Assembly (NCBI RefSeq): GCF_005930355.1 | Contig: NZ_VDBO01000004.1 | Coordinates: 165,923 to 229,922, forward strand | Reading direction: 5' to 3' | Source: Paenibacillus sinopodophylli | GTDB taxonomy: Bacteria > Bacillota > Bacilli > Paenibacillales > Paenibacillaceae | Length of the DNA stretch: 64,000 bases | Shown: positions 52,986 through 61,586 of the stretch, piece after piece | Layout: the number at the start of each line of letters is the position of its first letter | Position numbering within the stretch: position 1 is the first letter of the stretch | Translations under genes and position numbers: made by a program | The notes under the pieces: model-generated | The model's database searches: none | What the model saw: the letters and a program-made list of their open reading frames with translations, nothing else | What the model was told of the DNA's origin: nothing

Positions 52986-53096
52986 ACACAAGGATGCAAC
53001 AGCTGCGCAGCTTATTCCATTATCCAGATTCTTTCCATCGCTTCTTCCCATGCCGAGACGATCTTCGTAGCGCTGCACCCTCTAGGTCCAGCATGT

Positions 53097-53137
53097 AAAA
53101 AAAGCTGTCCGATAGGCATAAAGCCTTTCGTGACAGC
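53097..53137 (-). terminator. Terminator of the ANTAR/TrpD2 operon
   Basis: Minus strand GCTGTC...GACAGC outer stem with an inner GGC/GCC hairpin, then seven T. A 64-codon frame across it (53012-53206) was rejected. Confidence 0.82.
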
Positions 53138-53223
53138 CCTTGTTGTATCGAATACTCCGGTAACACACCGGTTTGCATCCTTCACTTCCATTAAAACCCT
53201 ACTCATATGCAGCTATGCAACCA

Positions 53224-54270
53224 TTAGCTGCTGCAAGGCTGTGCGCTCTGACTCCGCATAACTGTTTGCCATTTGCGGTATATCTCCCACGGAGCTCCGC
53301 TATCCAGTAAATCCTTGCACGTATAAAGCCCTTCCTCAATCGAGTCAACCTTCTCCGCCAATTGAAGCCTGACCGCCGCATTCAGCAGCACTTGATTGGC
53401 GAACGCGATATGACCGCGTCCTTGCAGGACAGCTTCCGTTTCTTTGACCTGCTCCGCTGGCGTCCAATCGACGACCGGCACCGCCGTCTCAAGTCCGTAA
53501 GCGTCTGGATCTATAATATTAAGCTGCGATTGTCCGTCTTCCACGAAGTAGGTTCGAGTAGGCCGCTCGATGAATAGATCCTCCGAACCTTCTGTCCCCT
53601 GAACAATAAGCGCCTTCTTATAGTTTAGATTGTTCGCTAACTTGGCCATTCGTTCGAATACGGTATTATGATAAACACCGAATATTAAATACGGAGAATG
53701 TGAGTAGTCGATAAGCTTCTCCGCTGTATTCAGCACCGTCCGCATATCGAGCTCAATCCGAATGGAACGAAGCGCCTTCAGCGGAGGGCACCACTCCTCG
53801 GCAGGCACATACAGTACACCAGTCTCTTTTGCCGCTTGAACAATTTGGTCTTTCGAGAGCAGCTCGACGTTAATGCCCGACTCTCTCAACAAATCATGCA
53901 GCGTGATGCCCCATTTGGGCGGCAAAGAGGCAGATCCATGAAGCGTGATCGGAAGTCCCGCAGCAGCTAGAAGGAACGAGGTCGCGAATGTGGCATAGAA
54001 TGACTTCTTCCTGCCATCATAAGGACCCGCGCAATCAAGACCCTGCTGGATTGGCGCCCGATGCGCATGCTTCCGGCAAACGTTCACGAATGCCTCAATT
54101 TCTTCGACGCTTTCCATTTTGATTCGTTCAGCAACGAAAAAGGCGCCTATTTGCGCCGGGGTCGCCTTTAATTCAAGGATGGCGTTTGCTGCCTGAAGCG
54201 ATTCCTCATAACTGAGATCGCGAGCGCCCCTCTTCCCCCGGCCTACTTCCTTTAACAGGTTGATCATCAT
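53224..54270 (-). CDS. TrpD2-like / anthranilate phosphoribosyltransferase family protein
   Basis: 348 residues of the TrpD/thymidine-phosphorylase fold. An N-terminal helical domain (LSYEESLQAANAILELKATPAQIGAF) is followed by the nucleotide fold with PYDGRKKSFYATFATSFLLAAAGLP near 83. The glycine-rich phosphoribosyl loop of true TrpD is altered (YDGRKKSFYAT in place of GTGGDG-type), so it is unlikely to make tryptophan. It resembles YbiB/TrpD2, nucleic-acid-binding paralogues. It follows the ANTAR gene by 12 bases, which links it to nitrogen control by context only. Confidence 0.82.
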   Translation of the reverse strand: MMINLLKEVGRGKRGARDLSYEESLQAANAILELKATPAQIGAFFVAERIKMESVEEIEAFVNVCRKHAHRAPIQQGLDCAGPYDGRKKSFYATFATSFLLAAAGLPITLHGSASLPPKWGITLHDLLRESGINVELLSKDQIVQAAKETGVLYVPAEEWCPPLKALRSIRIELDMRTVLNTAEKLIDYSHSPYLIFGVYHNTVFERMAKLANNLNYKKALIVQGTEGSEDLFIERPTRTYFVEDGQSQLNIIDPDAYGLETAVPVVDWTPAEQVKETEAVLQGRGHIAFANQVLLNAAVRLQLAEKVDSIEEGLYTCKDLLDSGAPWEIYRKWQTVMRSQSAQPCSS

Positions 54271-54282
54271 CGCAAAGCCCCC

Positions 54283-54900
54283 TTATTTTTGATCCTGAAG
54301 GATTTGATAGACCTTAACGATTGATGTAGCCACATCCACCATGCGTTTACGTTCGTTCATGGCTTGCTTGCGCAGCACATCGTAAGCTTCCGCTTCAGAT
54401 ATATTTTTGATTTTGCATAAGATCCCCTTAGCCATGTCGATCCACTTCCGCTCTTCAAGCCTGCCTTCAAGCTGCTTCCGCTCATTCATCCACTGCAGGC
54501 GTTCAAAGCATTGCTTGGAGCCGAAATGAAGTGCCCAGTGCAGCTCCTGCTCACTCATGGAAGGTGTAAGTATACCGTCTACTTGAATATCATCCTCGCA
54601 ATACGCTGCCGACAAGGATGCCGATGCAGCACTGCACCACCAAAGCATTGGAACCGTTTTTTGCTTCAACAGCCTGGTCCCCCATTGTCTTACTTCATTA
54701 AGAGGGACGTGAAGAACGACCGCGTCTGCGCTGCTCATCTGCAACTCAGCCTTCTTCTCATCTCCTGCACGAAGCACCTGATAGCCATAGTTCTCGAGCA
54801 AATATTTCGGCGTTTCTTTCTTGGAAAGCTGATCTGACTGAGGGTCCGCCATAGCCCCCTCGGTTGCCGTTCGATGATCGACCACTAACAAAGAACGCAT
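54283..54900 (-). CDS. ANTAR-domain antitermination regulator (NasT-like)
   Basis: 205 residues. The first 120 are a degenerate receiver: the usual phospho-acceptor Asp is His in SADAVVLHVP. A short coiled region (QWMNERKQLEGRLEER) leads to the RNA-binding ANTAR domain (about 148-203; WIDMAKGILCKIKNISEAEA then YDVLRKQAMNERKRMVDVA). ATG chosen 10 bases after GGAGGGGG; longer frame upstream would cross the promoter. Divergent from nirB, whose leader carries two ANTAR-type hairpins. No NasS sensor partner is in the window. Confidence 0.9.
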   Translation of the reverse strand: MRSLLVVDHRTATEGAMADPQSDQLSKKETPKYLLENYGYQVLRAGDEKKAELQMSSADAVVLHVPLNEVRQWGTRLLKQKTVPMLWWCSAASASLSAAYCEDDIQVDGILTPSMSEQELHWALHFGSKQCFERLQWMNERKQLEGRLEERKWIDMAKGILCKIKNISEAEAYDVLRKQAMNERKRMVDVATSIVKVYQILQDQK

Positions 54901-55032
54901 TTGGAAGCGCCCCCTCCTATTTCGACTTTTTGTGAACACAGCACAAGCCGATACCTTTGTGATTATATATAACATACAAAACGCCATATTGTCACTAACC
55001 AAGTTTTTTCAGCGATATTGATGTTAACTATA

Positions 55033-55062
55033 TTGACACGAAGCTGTAACTCATTGTATATT
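55033..55062 (+). promoter_or_regulatory. Promoter of the nirBD-cobA operon
   Basis: TTGACA (55033-55038), an 18-base spacer and TATATT (55057-55062). Transcription should start near 55070, 17 bases before the first leader hairpin. Confidence 0.72.
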
Positions 55063-55086
55063 TACCATATCAAATTCATATCTTTC

Positions 55087-55132
55087 ACGAGTACAACGGT
55101 GTATTCGTATTAAGCGGCAAAGAAGCCTGCTT
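55087..55132 (+). promoter_or_regulatory. ANTAR-type two-hairpin RNA element in the nirB leader
   Basis: P1 (55087-55108): 8-base-pair stem ACGAGTAC/GTATTCGT, hexaloop AACGGT. P2 (55112-55132): stem AAGCGGC/GCC-GCTT with one bulged T, hexaloop AAAGAA. Both loops have A at 1 and G at 4, the hallmark of ANTAR RNA substrates. P2's 3' strand overlaps the 5' strand of the following terminator (55123-55130), so the two folds exclude each other. Confidence 0.8.
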
Positions 55133-55190
55133 TCGATATCTAAGGAGAAGTATGTTCTCCTAGGGGTCGAGGCAGGCTTTTACTTCGTTT
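55123..55190 (+). terminator. Leader terminator of the nirB operon
   Basis: AAGCCTGC (55123-55130) pairs with GCAGGCTT (55172-55179); inner TCGA/TCGA and AGGAGAA/TTCTCCT stems extend the hairpin, followed by TTTTACTTCGTTTT. It would stop transcription 35 bases before nirB unless P2 forms. Confidence 0.82.
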
Positions 55191-55224
55191 TCGCATAGAC
55201 AGAGATTGAGAGGAGAGAAATACA

Positions 55225-57669
55225 ATGACTACATCGAAGAAAAAATTAGTACTCATCGGCAACGGAATGGCGGGGGTTCGAGCAATCGAGCATTTATTAA
55301 AACTTTCTCCGGAGGGCTATGACATCACGATCTTCGGTTCAGAGCCTCATCCTAACTATAATCGAATTATGCTGTCTTCCGTACTAGTGGGTGGTGCCGA
55401 TTTGCAAGAAATCGTCATCAACGACTGGGAATGGTATAGAGAGAATAACATCACACTTCATACTGGCCACAAAATAACAAAAATTGATTCGGACCGCAAG
55501 AAGGTTATCTCACATCTGGGCATCGAAGCCGATTACGATACACTCATTATTGCGACAGGTTCTAACCCGTTCATGCTTCCGCTTCCAGGGGCAGACAAAG
55601 AAGGCGTCATTGGTTTCCGTGATATCAAGGATTGTGAAATCATGATGGACACTGCCAAAAAATATAAAAAAGCGGTCGTCATCGGCGGCGGACTGCTCGG
55701 TCTTGAAGCTGCCCGCGGCTTGCTCCACCTCGGTATGGAGGTCCACGTTGTCCATATTCATAACCACTTGATGGATCGCCAGCTTGATGAAGCAGCTTCA
55801 AGAATGCTGCAGCGTGATCTCGAAGCACAAGGCATGCAATTTCTATTAAATAAACATACAGCAGCCATCAAAGGAAAGCGCCGCGTAACAGGCCTTGCTT
55901 TCACTGACGGAACTGAGGTTGACGGTGATCTGGTCGTTATGGCGGTCGGCATACGTCCTAATATTGAGCTTGCAAGAGCAGCTGGTATCGAGGTTAACCG
56001 CGGGATTGTTATCAACGACTTCATGCAGACCAGCGTACCTGACATTTATGCAGTCGGTGAATGCGCTGAGCACAGAGGAATCTCTTACGGCCTCGTAGCT
56101 CCGCTGTATGAACAAGGGGCTGTAATGGTCAAGCATCTACTCGGTGTCGAAACAGCTGGCTATGCTGGATCGGTAACGTCAACGAAGCTGAAAGTATCCG
56201 GCGTAAATGTATTCTCTGCTGGACGCTTTGCAGATGCGCCAGGCACGCGTGCTCTTAAGATTCAAGACGATCTGGCTGGCACCTACAAAAAAATCGTTAT
56301 CCAAGACGGCAAGCTCGTTGGCGCTGTCCTGTTCGGTGATACAGCCGATGGTGCAGAATTGTTTGCTTCTATTAAGAGTGGTGAATCCATTGCAGGACGC
56401 GAGAAGGAAATTCTGCTCGGCATTTCCTCTGATCTGCTAGGTCAAGCCTCTAGTGGCAACAGCCGGCTTGAATCCATGCCCGATGATGAAATCATCTGTG
56501 GCTGTAATGGCGTATCCAAAGGCGATATCGGCGATGCCATTCTAAATAAAGGCTGCAATACGGTAGGAGCCATCAAAGCGTGTACGAAAGCATCTGCTTC
56601 CTGTGGCGGCTGTAAGCCGATCGTAGAAGGACTTCTTCACTTATTCGCAGGCGATGCAGTCGGCGAACCGGTGAAAGAAGGAATATGCGGCTGTACGACC
56701 CATACAAGAGATGAGATCGTCGCAGAAATTACACGCATGGGCCTGAACACGACAAAGGAAGTCATGAACGTGCTTGGCTGGATCAATCCAGAGGGATGTA
56801 CGAAATGCCGCCCAGCGCTTAACTATTATCTCGGCATGATTAACCCTGAAGAATACGTAGATGAGAAAGAATCACGGGTAACGAACGAGCGATTCCATGG
56901 GAATATACAAAAAGACGGTACTTATTCTGTTGTACCGCGTATATACGGCGGCGTTACATCTCCAGCCGATCTGAAGAGAATTGCCGAGGTCGCAGAGAAA
57001 TATGATGTGCCGATGGTCAAATTCACAGGCGGCCAGCGTCTCGACTTGTTAGGCGTAAAAAAAGAGGATTTACCGAAAATGTGGGCCGATCTCGATATGC
57101 CATCCGGTCATGCATACGGTAAAACGCTGAGAACGGTCAAAACCTGCGTCGGCTCCACCTTCTGCCGCTTCGGCACACAGGATGCAATCGGTATGGGGAT
57201 CAAGCTGGAGAAGGCTTTCGAAGGTCTGAACGCACCAGCTAAGGTAAAGCTTGCCGTATCCGGCTGCCCGCGGAATTGCGCGGAGTCAACGATTAAAGAT
57301 TTCGGCGTAGTCGCGATTGACGGAGGCTGGGAGCTTCACGTAGGCGGCAACGGCGGCATAAAGGTTCGCGAAACCGATCTACTCTGTATCGTGAAAACAG
57401 AAGAAGAGGTCATGGAATGGTCCTCCTCATTCCTGCAGCTATACCGCGAAAATGCACAATGGAACGAGCGTACAGCACAGTGGATCGAACGAGTTGGTCT
57501 GGATTATGTCAAAAAAGGACTTGAGAATCCAGAGGACAGACTTGCTCTGAAAGCTCGCATCGATAAAACACTAAGCCTGACGACTGATCCTTGGAAGCAA
57601 ATTGTGGAGACAGACGAACTCCGCAAAAACTTCGAGCAACTGAACAGTGCTCAGCCGGTACAGCTGTAA
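55225..57669 (+). CDS. nirB: Assimilatory nitrite reductase large subunit NirB
   Basis: Reduces nitrite to ammonia with NAD(P)H, 814 residues, cytosolic. FAD motif IGNGMAGVRAIE at the N-terminus, NAD motif GGGLLGLEAARGL near 153, a BFD-type [2Fe-2S] site (CGCNGVSKGDIG, CGGC) near 426-462, and siroheme/[4Fe-4S] ligands TCVGSTFC near 640 and SGCPRNC near 680. GAGAGGAGAG precedes the ATG. First gene of nirB-nirD-cobA, under the ANTAR-type leader. Confidence 0.97.
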   Translation: MTTSKKKLVLIGNGMAGVRAIEHLLKLSPEGYDITIFGSEPHPNYNRIMLSSVLVGGADLQEIVINDWEWYRENNITLHTGHKITKIDSDRKKVISHLGIEADYDTLIIATGSNPFMLPLPGADKEGVIGFRDIKDCEIMMDTAKKYKKAVVIGGGLLGLEAARGLLHLGMEVHVVHIHNHLMDRQLDEAASRMLQRDLEAQGMQFLLNKHTAAIKGKRRVTGLAFTDGTEVDGDLVVMAVGIRPNIELARAAGIEVNRGIVINDFMQTSVPDIYAVGECAEHRGISYGLVAPLYEQGAVMVKHLLGVETAGYAGSVTSTKLKVSGVNVFSAGRFADAPGTRALKIQDDLAGTYKKIVIQDGKLVGAVLFGDTADGAELFASIKSGESIAGREKEILLGISSDLLGQASSGNSRLESMPDDEIICGCNGVSKGDIGDAILNKGCNTVGAIKACTKASASCGGCKPIVEGLLHLFAGDAVGEPVKEGICGCTTHTRDEIVAEITRMGLNTTKEVMNVLGWINPEGCTKCRPALNYYLGMINPEEYVDEKESRVTNERFHGNIQKDGTYSVVPRIYGGVTSPADLKRIAEVAEKYDVPMVKFTGGQRLDLLGVKKEDLPKMWADLDMPSGHAYGKTLRTVKTCVGSTFCRFGTQDAIGMGIKLEKAFEGLNAPAKVKLAVSGCPRNCAESTIKDFGVVAIDGGWELHVGGNGGIKVRETDLLCIVKTEEEVMEWSSSFLQLYRENAQWNERTAQWIERVGLDYVKKGLENPEDRLALKARIDKTLSLTTDPWKQIVETDELRKNFEQLNSAQPVQL

Positions 57670-57739
57670 TACGCATATTGGATGCGTACGTTATCCAAGT
57701 CAGCATGGATCAACTAAACTTTCCAGGAGGGGTACTCCC

Positions 57740-58054
57740 ATGACTACCAAACTGCTAGTAGCTAATTTATCCGAAATCGACGTAAAAGGATCCCGCCGCA
57801 TTAAGATTCAGGATATTGAAATAGCTGTTTTTCGCTTAACAGATGGCAGCGTGCTTGCCGTTGAGAACAAGTGCCCGCATAAGGGCGGTCTGCTTTCGGA
57901 AGGTATGGTGTGCGGCACAGCCGTGCACTGCCCTCTCCACGACAGGAAAATCGACCTGCGCAGCGGCAAAGTGTATGAACCAGATGACGGATGTGTAACA
58001 ACCTTCGAGACTGAAATTGACAGCGAGAGCGGCTCTATCTACGTCACGATCTAA
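57740..58054 (+). CDS. nirD: Nitrite reductase small subunit NirD
   Basis: 104-residue Rieske-type protein. The [2Fe-2S] ligands are intact: KCPHKGG near 40 and HCPLHD near 60. Many NirD proteins lack them; here they are present. AGGAGGGGTACTCCC precedes the ATG, and an upstream open frame overlapping nirB is not used. 70 bases after nirB. Confidence 0.94.
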   Translation: MTTKLLVANLSEIDVKGSRRIKIQDIEIAVFRLTDGSVLAVENKCPHKGGLLSEGMVCGTAVHCPLHDRKIDLRSGKVYEPDDGCVTTFETEIDSESGSIYVTI

Positions 58055-58143
58055 CGAAGACGCAGATGACTGTTGCTCTGCAACATACACAAGATTAAAC
58101 CAATGGATACTAAAACGGCATTATGAGCCGGAGGGAGCAGCCT

Positions 58144-58920
58144 ATGAGAAACAATACAACAGGTATGGTTTATATAGTCGGAGCAGGCCCAGGCGATCCC
58201 GAGCTTATATCGGTGAAAGCTATGCGCCGCATTCAACAGGCAGATGTTATTCTCTATGATCGCCTTATCAGCAAAGAATTATTAGCCTATGCCGGTCCCC
58301 ATACAGAACTTGTATATTGCGGCAAAGCTCCCGGCTCCCACGCCATGTCACAGCAATTGATTAATGAAGCACTAGTCCGCTTCGCTCAAGCAGGTAAGAC
58401 GGTCGTTCGCCTCAAGGGCGGAGATCCGCTTGTATTCGGAAGAGGCGCTGAAGAGGCGCTCGAGCTTGCCTCATGGGGCATCCCATACGAGATTGTTCCC
58501 GGCATCACATCTGCCATCGGCGCAGCCGCAGCTGCCGGCATTCCGGTTACTCATCGCGAATATGCCTCTTCCTTCGCCTGTGTTACAGGCAGCCGCTGTC
58601 ATGGCGACAAGTCGCCTATCCGCTGGGACTTGCTCGCCCACAGCGTGGATACGCTCGCCATCTACATGGGCGTTAGCGAGCTGCCTGCCATTCGCGAGGA
58701 ACTGCTGAAGCATGGCAAGCCCTCTTCAACGCCAGTTGCCTTAATCGAGCGCGGCACGACGAAACGGCAGCGTACGTTCGTCGGTACGCTTGCGGATATT
58801 CATACACTTGCCGTAACCGTGAAACTCGCTAATCCGGCACTCATCATTATTGGCGAGGTTGTAAGTGTCCGCGAGCGGCTCATGCAGGCCGAAGAGCAAG
58901 CAGTAGCACTTATTGGATAA
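58144..58920 (+). CDS. cobA: Uroporphyrinogen-III C-methyltransferase (SUMT)
   Basis: Methylates uroporphyrinogen III to precorrin-2, first step to the siroheme of NirB; 258 residues. YIVGAGPGDPELISVKAM near the N-terminus, RLKGGDPLVFGRGAEE near 87 and GITSAIGAAAAAGIPVTHR near 118 match the family. Stand-alone domain without the CysG dehydrogenase part. The ATG at 58144 has GGAGGGAG upstream; an ATG seven codons earlier contains that site. Third gene of the nitrite operon. Confidence 0.95.
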   Translation: MRNNTTGMVYIVGAGPGDPELISVKAMRRIQQADVILYDRLISKELLAYAGPHTELVYCGKAPGSHAMSQQLINEALVRFAQAGKTVVRLKGGDPLVFGRGAEEALELASWGIPYEIVPGITSAIGAAAAAGIPVTHREYASSFACVTGSRCHGDKSPIRWDLLAHSVDTLAIYMGVSELPAIREELLKHGKPSSTPVALIERGTTKRQRTFVGTLADIHTLAVTVKLANPALIIIGEVVSVRERLMQAEEQAVALIG

Positions 58921-58962
58921 AACTTACACCTTTCAGCTCTAGTCAGCTGAATTCCTCATAAG

Positions 58963-59006
58963 CAGGCGACAGTGGCAGCAAAGGCCGCAGTCGCTTGTTC
59001 TTGTTT
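58963..59006 (+). terminator. Terminator of the nirBD-cobA operon
   Basis: CAGGCGAC pairs with GTCGCTTG (one G-T pair), loop 19 bases, followed by TTCTTGTTTC. Confidence 0.7.
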
Positions 59007-59082
59007 CACAAGCCATTTCTGAAAAGTATCTCCCCTTCCCCTTTTCCTGTATACTAGAAGCTTCAATTCGTTTATATAAAGG

Positions 59083-60048
59083 ATGAGACTCCGCTTGGAA
59101 AATAAAAATCAGACACCGTTATATGTATATACGTATGGCTGCCGATTGGAAGAAACAGAGCTATGCCAGTTGGAAATGCGTACTTTTTTCGGCAAGCATA
59201 CCGAATTAGGACTATTAATGAGCGACATCGACGTTCATCCTGATCGCAGCCCCTTCATGCGGGAGCGCATTGAGGTGCTGTACCAAGGTGAGCAGCTTGC
59301 AGATATTTTGGAACAGGTTAAGCAGATTGAGCTGGAGGATTCTACGTTCAAAGTTATATTTCTCAAGACGAGTGATCTTGCACCAGAGGATAAAATCGAT
59401 TTCGACCAGATGCGCGCCGTAGAACGGGAAATTGGCGTCTATATTGAAGGGGAAGCCGATGTGCGTACACCTGATCGCACCTTCGGTATCGTTTATTGGG
59501 GAGCGCGGTACTATTTCGGCAACTACATGAAGAGCAAGGCCGTCTGGCTCACTCAAATTAAGAAACCACGCAGCTACTCCATTGCGCTCAGCACCCGCGT
59601 AGCAAGAGCCGCCGCCAACATCGCCGTCCCCCTGCCTAGTGGAACGACGGCCATTGACCCTTGCTGCGGTATCGGGACGGTGCTTGTCGAAGCGTTGTCT
59701 ATGGGCATCTCAATTGTAGGGCGAGATATTAATCACTTTGTCGTAAGAGGTACGAAGGAAAACTTGGCCCATTTCGACCTTCATACGGATGTCGTATGCG
59801 GCGATATCGCAGATGTCACGGAACATTACGACGCAGCGATCTTGGATATGCCCTACAACCACTTCTCGACCACAACGATTGAAGAGCAGCATTTATTGCT
59901 TATCCACGCCCGCCGCATTGCAAGCAGAGTCGTCGTCATTACCGCCGATACGTTAGACGAGCTCATTATAGAATCGGGCTTTACGATAGCCGATCGCTGT
60001 ACAACAAGGAAAGGCAGCTTTGTCCGGCAAATCATTGTTTGTGTTTAA
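59083..60048 (+). CDS. THUMP/UPF0020-type RNA methyltransferase-like protein
   Basis: 321 residues. An N-terminal region (1-165) resembles the THUMP-like half of Trm11/TrmG10 enzymes (PLYVYTYGCRLEETELCQLE). The C-terminal half is a Rossmann methyltransferase with DPCCGIGTVLVEAL near 188 for S-adenosylmethionine and DMPYNHFS near 263, equivalent to the catalytic DPPY. Likely tRNA guanine-N2 methylation, not proven. Start may also be a TTG four codons on (59095). Lone gene. Confidence 0.88.
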   Translation: MRLRLENKNQTPLYVYTYGCRLEETELCQLEMRTFFGKHTELGLLMSDIDVHPDRSPFMRERIEVLYQGEQLADILEQVKQIELEDSTFKVIFLKTSDLAPEDKIDFDQMRAVEREIGVYIEGEADVRTPDRTFGIVYWGARYYFGNYMKSKAVWLTQIKKPRSYSIALSTRVARAAANIAVPLPSGTTAIDPCCGIGTVLVEALSMGISIVGRDINHFVVRGTKENLAHFDLHTDVVCGDIADVTEHYDAAILDMPYNHFSTTTIEEQHLLLIHARRIASRVVVITADTLDELIIESGFTIADRCTTRKGSFVRQIIVCV

Positions 60049-60057
60049 GCAAGGATA

Positions 60058-60855
60058 TTAGGATTGATATCCGTTAAATGCTAGCCAAGAAGCGCAGGCA
60101 CTCGTCCATTCCTTCGTGTGCTCTTCATCCTCGGCTAGCCCTAATCCATGATGACCCTTCGCGTATACATGCAAATCAAATAGTACCTTGTGCTTGCTAA
60201 GTGCCGCCGCGAACAACAAGCTGTTCTCCACAGGAACGGCTGCATCGTCGGATGTGTGCCACAGAAAGGTTGGCGGTGTGTCCTCTGTTACTTGCAGTTC
60301 ACTGCTTAGTTGCCTTATCTGCGCTTGATCCGGCTCAGATCCAAGCAGGTTCTTTCTTGATCCTGCGTGGGTGAATGGATCTAGCAGCGTAATAACGGGA
60401 TAGCACAGCACGAGCAGATCTGGCCTGGAGGATTCCCGTTCTATTATATCCTCCGCATCCTTGTTTCCTTCATCATAGCTTGTCCCTGCATTCGAAACCA
60501 AATGACCGCCTGCCGAGAAGCCCAGCAGCCCAATCTTATTCGGATTAATGCGGAATTGCTTCGCCTTTAACCTCACTGTACGAATCGCTCTTTGCACATC
60601 AAGCAGCGCGCATGGATACTCATAAGGAGCTACCCGGTATCGCAATACAAACGCTGATACGCCGAGACTGTTCAGCCACTGTGCAATCGGTTCTCCTTCA
60701 TGGTACGCTCTGGTCCCATAGCCGCCGCCAGGGCAGATGATAATAGCTGGCGCATCATCTCCTTCAACTAGATATGGCGTAATGGCCGGACAGTCTTCAT
60801 CTTCGTTTCCAACCGCCAGCGGCGCACCGTGCATCCACAATAATTGCTCTGCCAC
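60058..60855 (-). CDS. Alpha/beta hydrolase, acetyl-esterase type
   Basis: 265 residues from a GTG 8 bases after GGGAGG. Oxyanion motif IIICPGGGYGTRA near 45, nucleophile GFSAGGHL near 115, acid in SDDAAVPVE near 205 and His in KGHHGLGL near 240 complete the catalytic set. Such proteins remove acetyl or short acyl groups from xylan or sugars. No signal peptide, so cytosolic. Convergent with the methyltransferase gene, 9 bases apart. Confidence 0.9.
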   Translation of the reverse strand: MAEQLLWMHGAPLAVGNEDEDCPAITPYLVEGDDAPAIIICPGGGYGTRAYHEGEPIAQWLNSLGVSAFVLRYRVAPYEYPCALLDVQRAIRTVRLKAKQFRINPNKIGLLGFSAGGHLVSNAGTSYDEGNKDAEDIIERESSRPDLLVLCYPVITLLDPFTHAGSRKNLLGSEPDQAQIRQLSSELQVTEDTPPTFLWHTSDDAAVPVENSLLFAAALSKHKVLFDLHVYAKGHHGLGLAEDEEHTKEWTSACASWLAFNGYQS

Positions 60856-60978
60856 CCCATTGACCTCCCTTTTGATTCCATATGAATAGTTATTCCCACC
60901 CATTATATACCTAACTTCGCAGGGCCTGCTATCCCTCTAAAGGGTAAATATAAAAGCGTTTACCACGGTTCCCCTTCG

Positions 60979-61010
60979 CAAAAAAAAGCCCAAGCCTTAG
61001 CAGCTTAAGC
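60979..61010 (-). terminator. Weak terminator after the YuiD-like gene
   Basis: Minus strand CTTA...TAAG stem with a G/C-rich extension, then eight T. The stem is short, so confidence is low. Confidence 0.4.
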
Positions 61011-61043
61011 CATGAGTGGATGAGGCAAGGCAATCAGCCTTGA

Positions 61044-61508
61044 TCATCTTCTATAAGTAGTAATACCTCCAATAAAGCCGAAAATCGCGCCTAGCAGCGA
61101 ACCTGCAGCTACCTCTCGCGGGTGATGCCCGAGACTTTCCTTGAGACGCTCCCGCTTGCGCTTATGATAAATGCCCGGATGCCTGCCCTCAAGGCGTTCA
61201 ACATCTTCATCCAGGTCGTTCACCTGAACCGCAATTTCACCCGCATGACGGCGAATATTCATCGCATCGTACATGACCACAATACTGAGCATAGCCGATA
61301 TTGCGAATTCAGGCGTCTTCACGCCGTATTTGGTCGCCGTATATGCAGCCAGCGCGGTCACGCCGCTCGAGTGAGCACTAGGCATTCCGCCTGAGCCAAT
61401 TATGCTTCGCAGATCCCATCTGCCTGTTTTCGCATGGTGCATCGGTAGTTTTAGCAGCTGCGCAGCCCCTACCGCAGCGAGTGCAGTAATAAGTCCTCTG
61501 TTCGACAT
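61044..61508 (-). CDS. Divergent PAP2-family membrane protein (YuiD/DUF212)
   Basis: 154 residues with four hydrophobic helices. GSGGMPSAHSSGVTALAA near 38-55 and DAMNIRRHAGEIA near 78-90 are the conserved DUF212 motifs, a remote acid-phosphatase fold related to PAP2. The C-terminal ESLGHHPREVAAGSLLGAIFG completes the set. Start follows GGAGGTGGGAGCT. Function of YuiD is not known. Confidence 0.92.
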   Translation of the reverse strand: MSNRGLITALAAVGAAQLLKLPMHHAKTGRWDLRSIIGSGGMPSAHSSGVTALAAYTATKYGVKTPEFAISAMLSIVVMYDAMNIRRHAGEIAVQVNDLDEDVERLEGRHPGIYHKRKRERLKESLGHHPREVAAGSLLGAIFGFIGGITTYRR

Positions 61509-61586
61509 AGCTCCCACCTCCATCTCATCTTCCACCATCACATTTTGTCCTATTGCAGCCAAAACATGTGGCGAGGATTCGAGATG

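Noticed and set aside
53012..53206. 64-codon minus-strand open frame after the TrpD2-like gene
   Set aside because: It runs through a clear intrinsic terminator (53097-53137), has no ribosome site and resembles no family.
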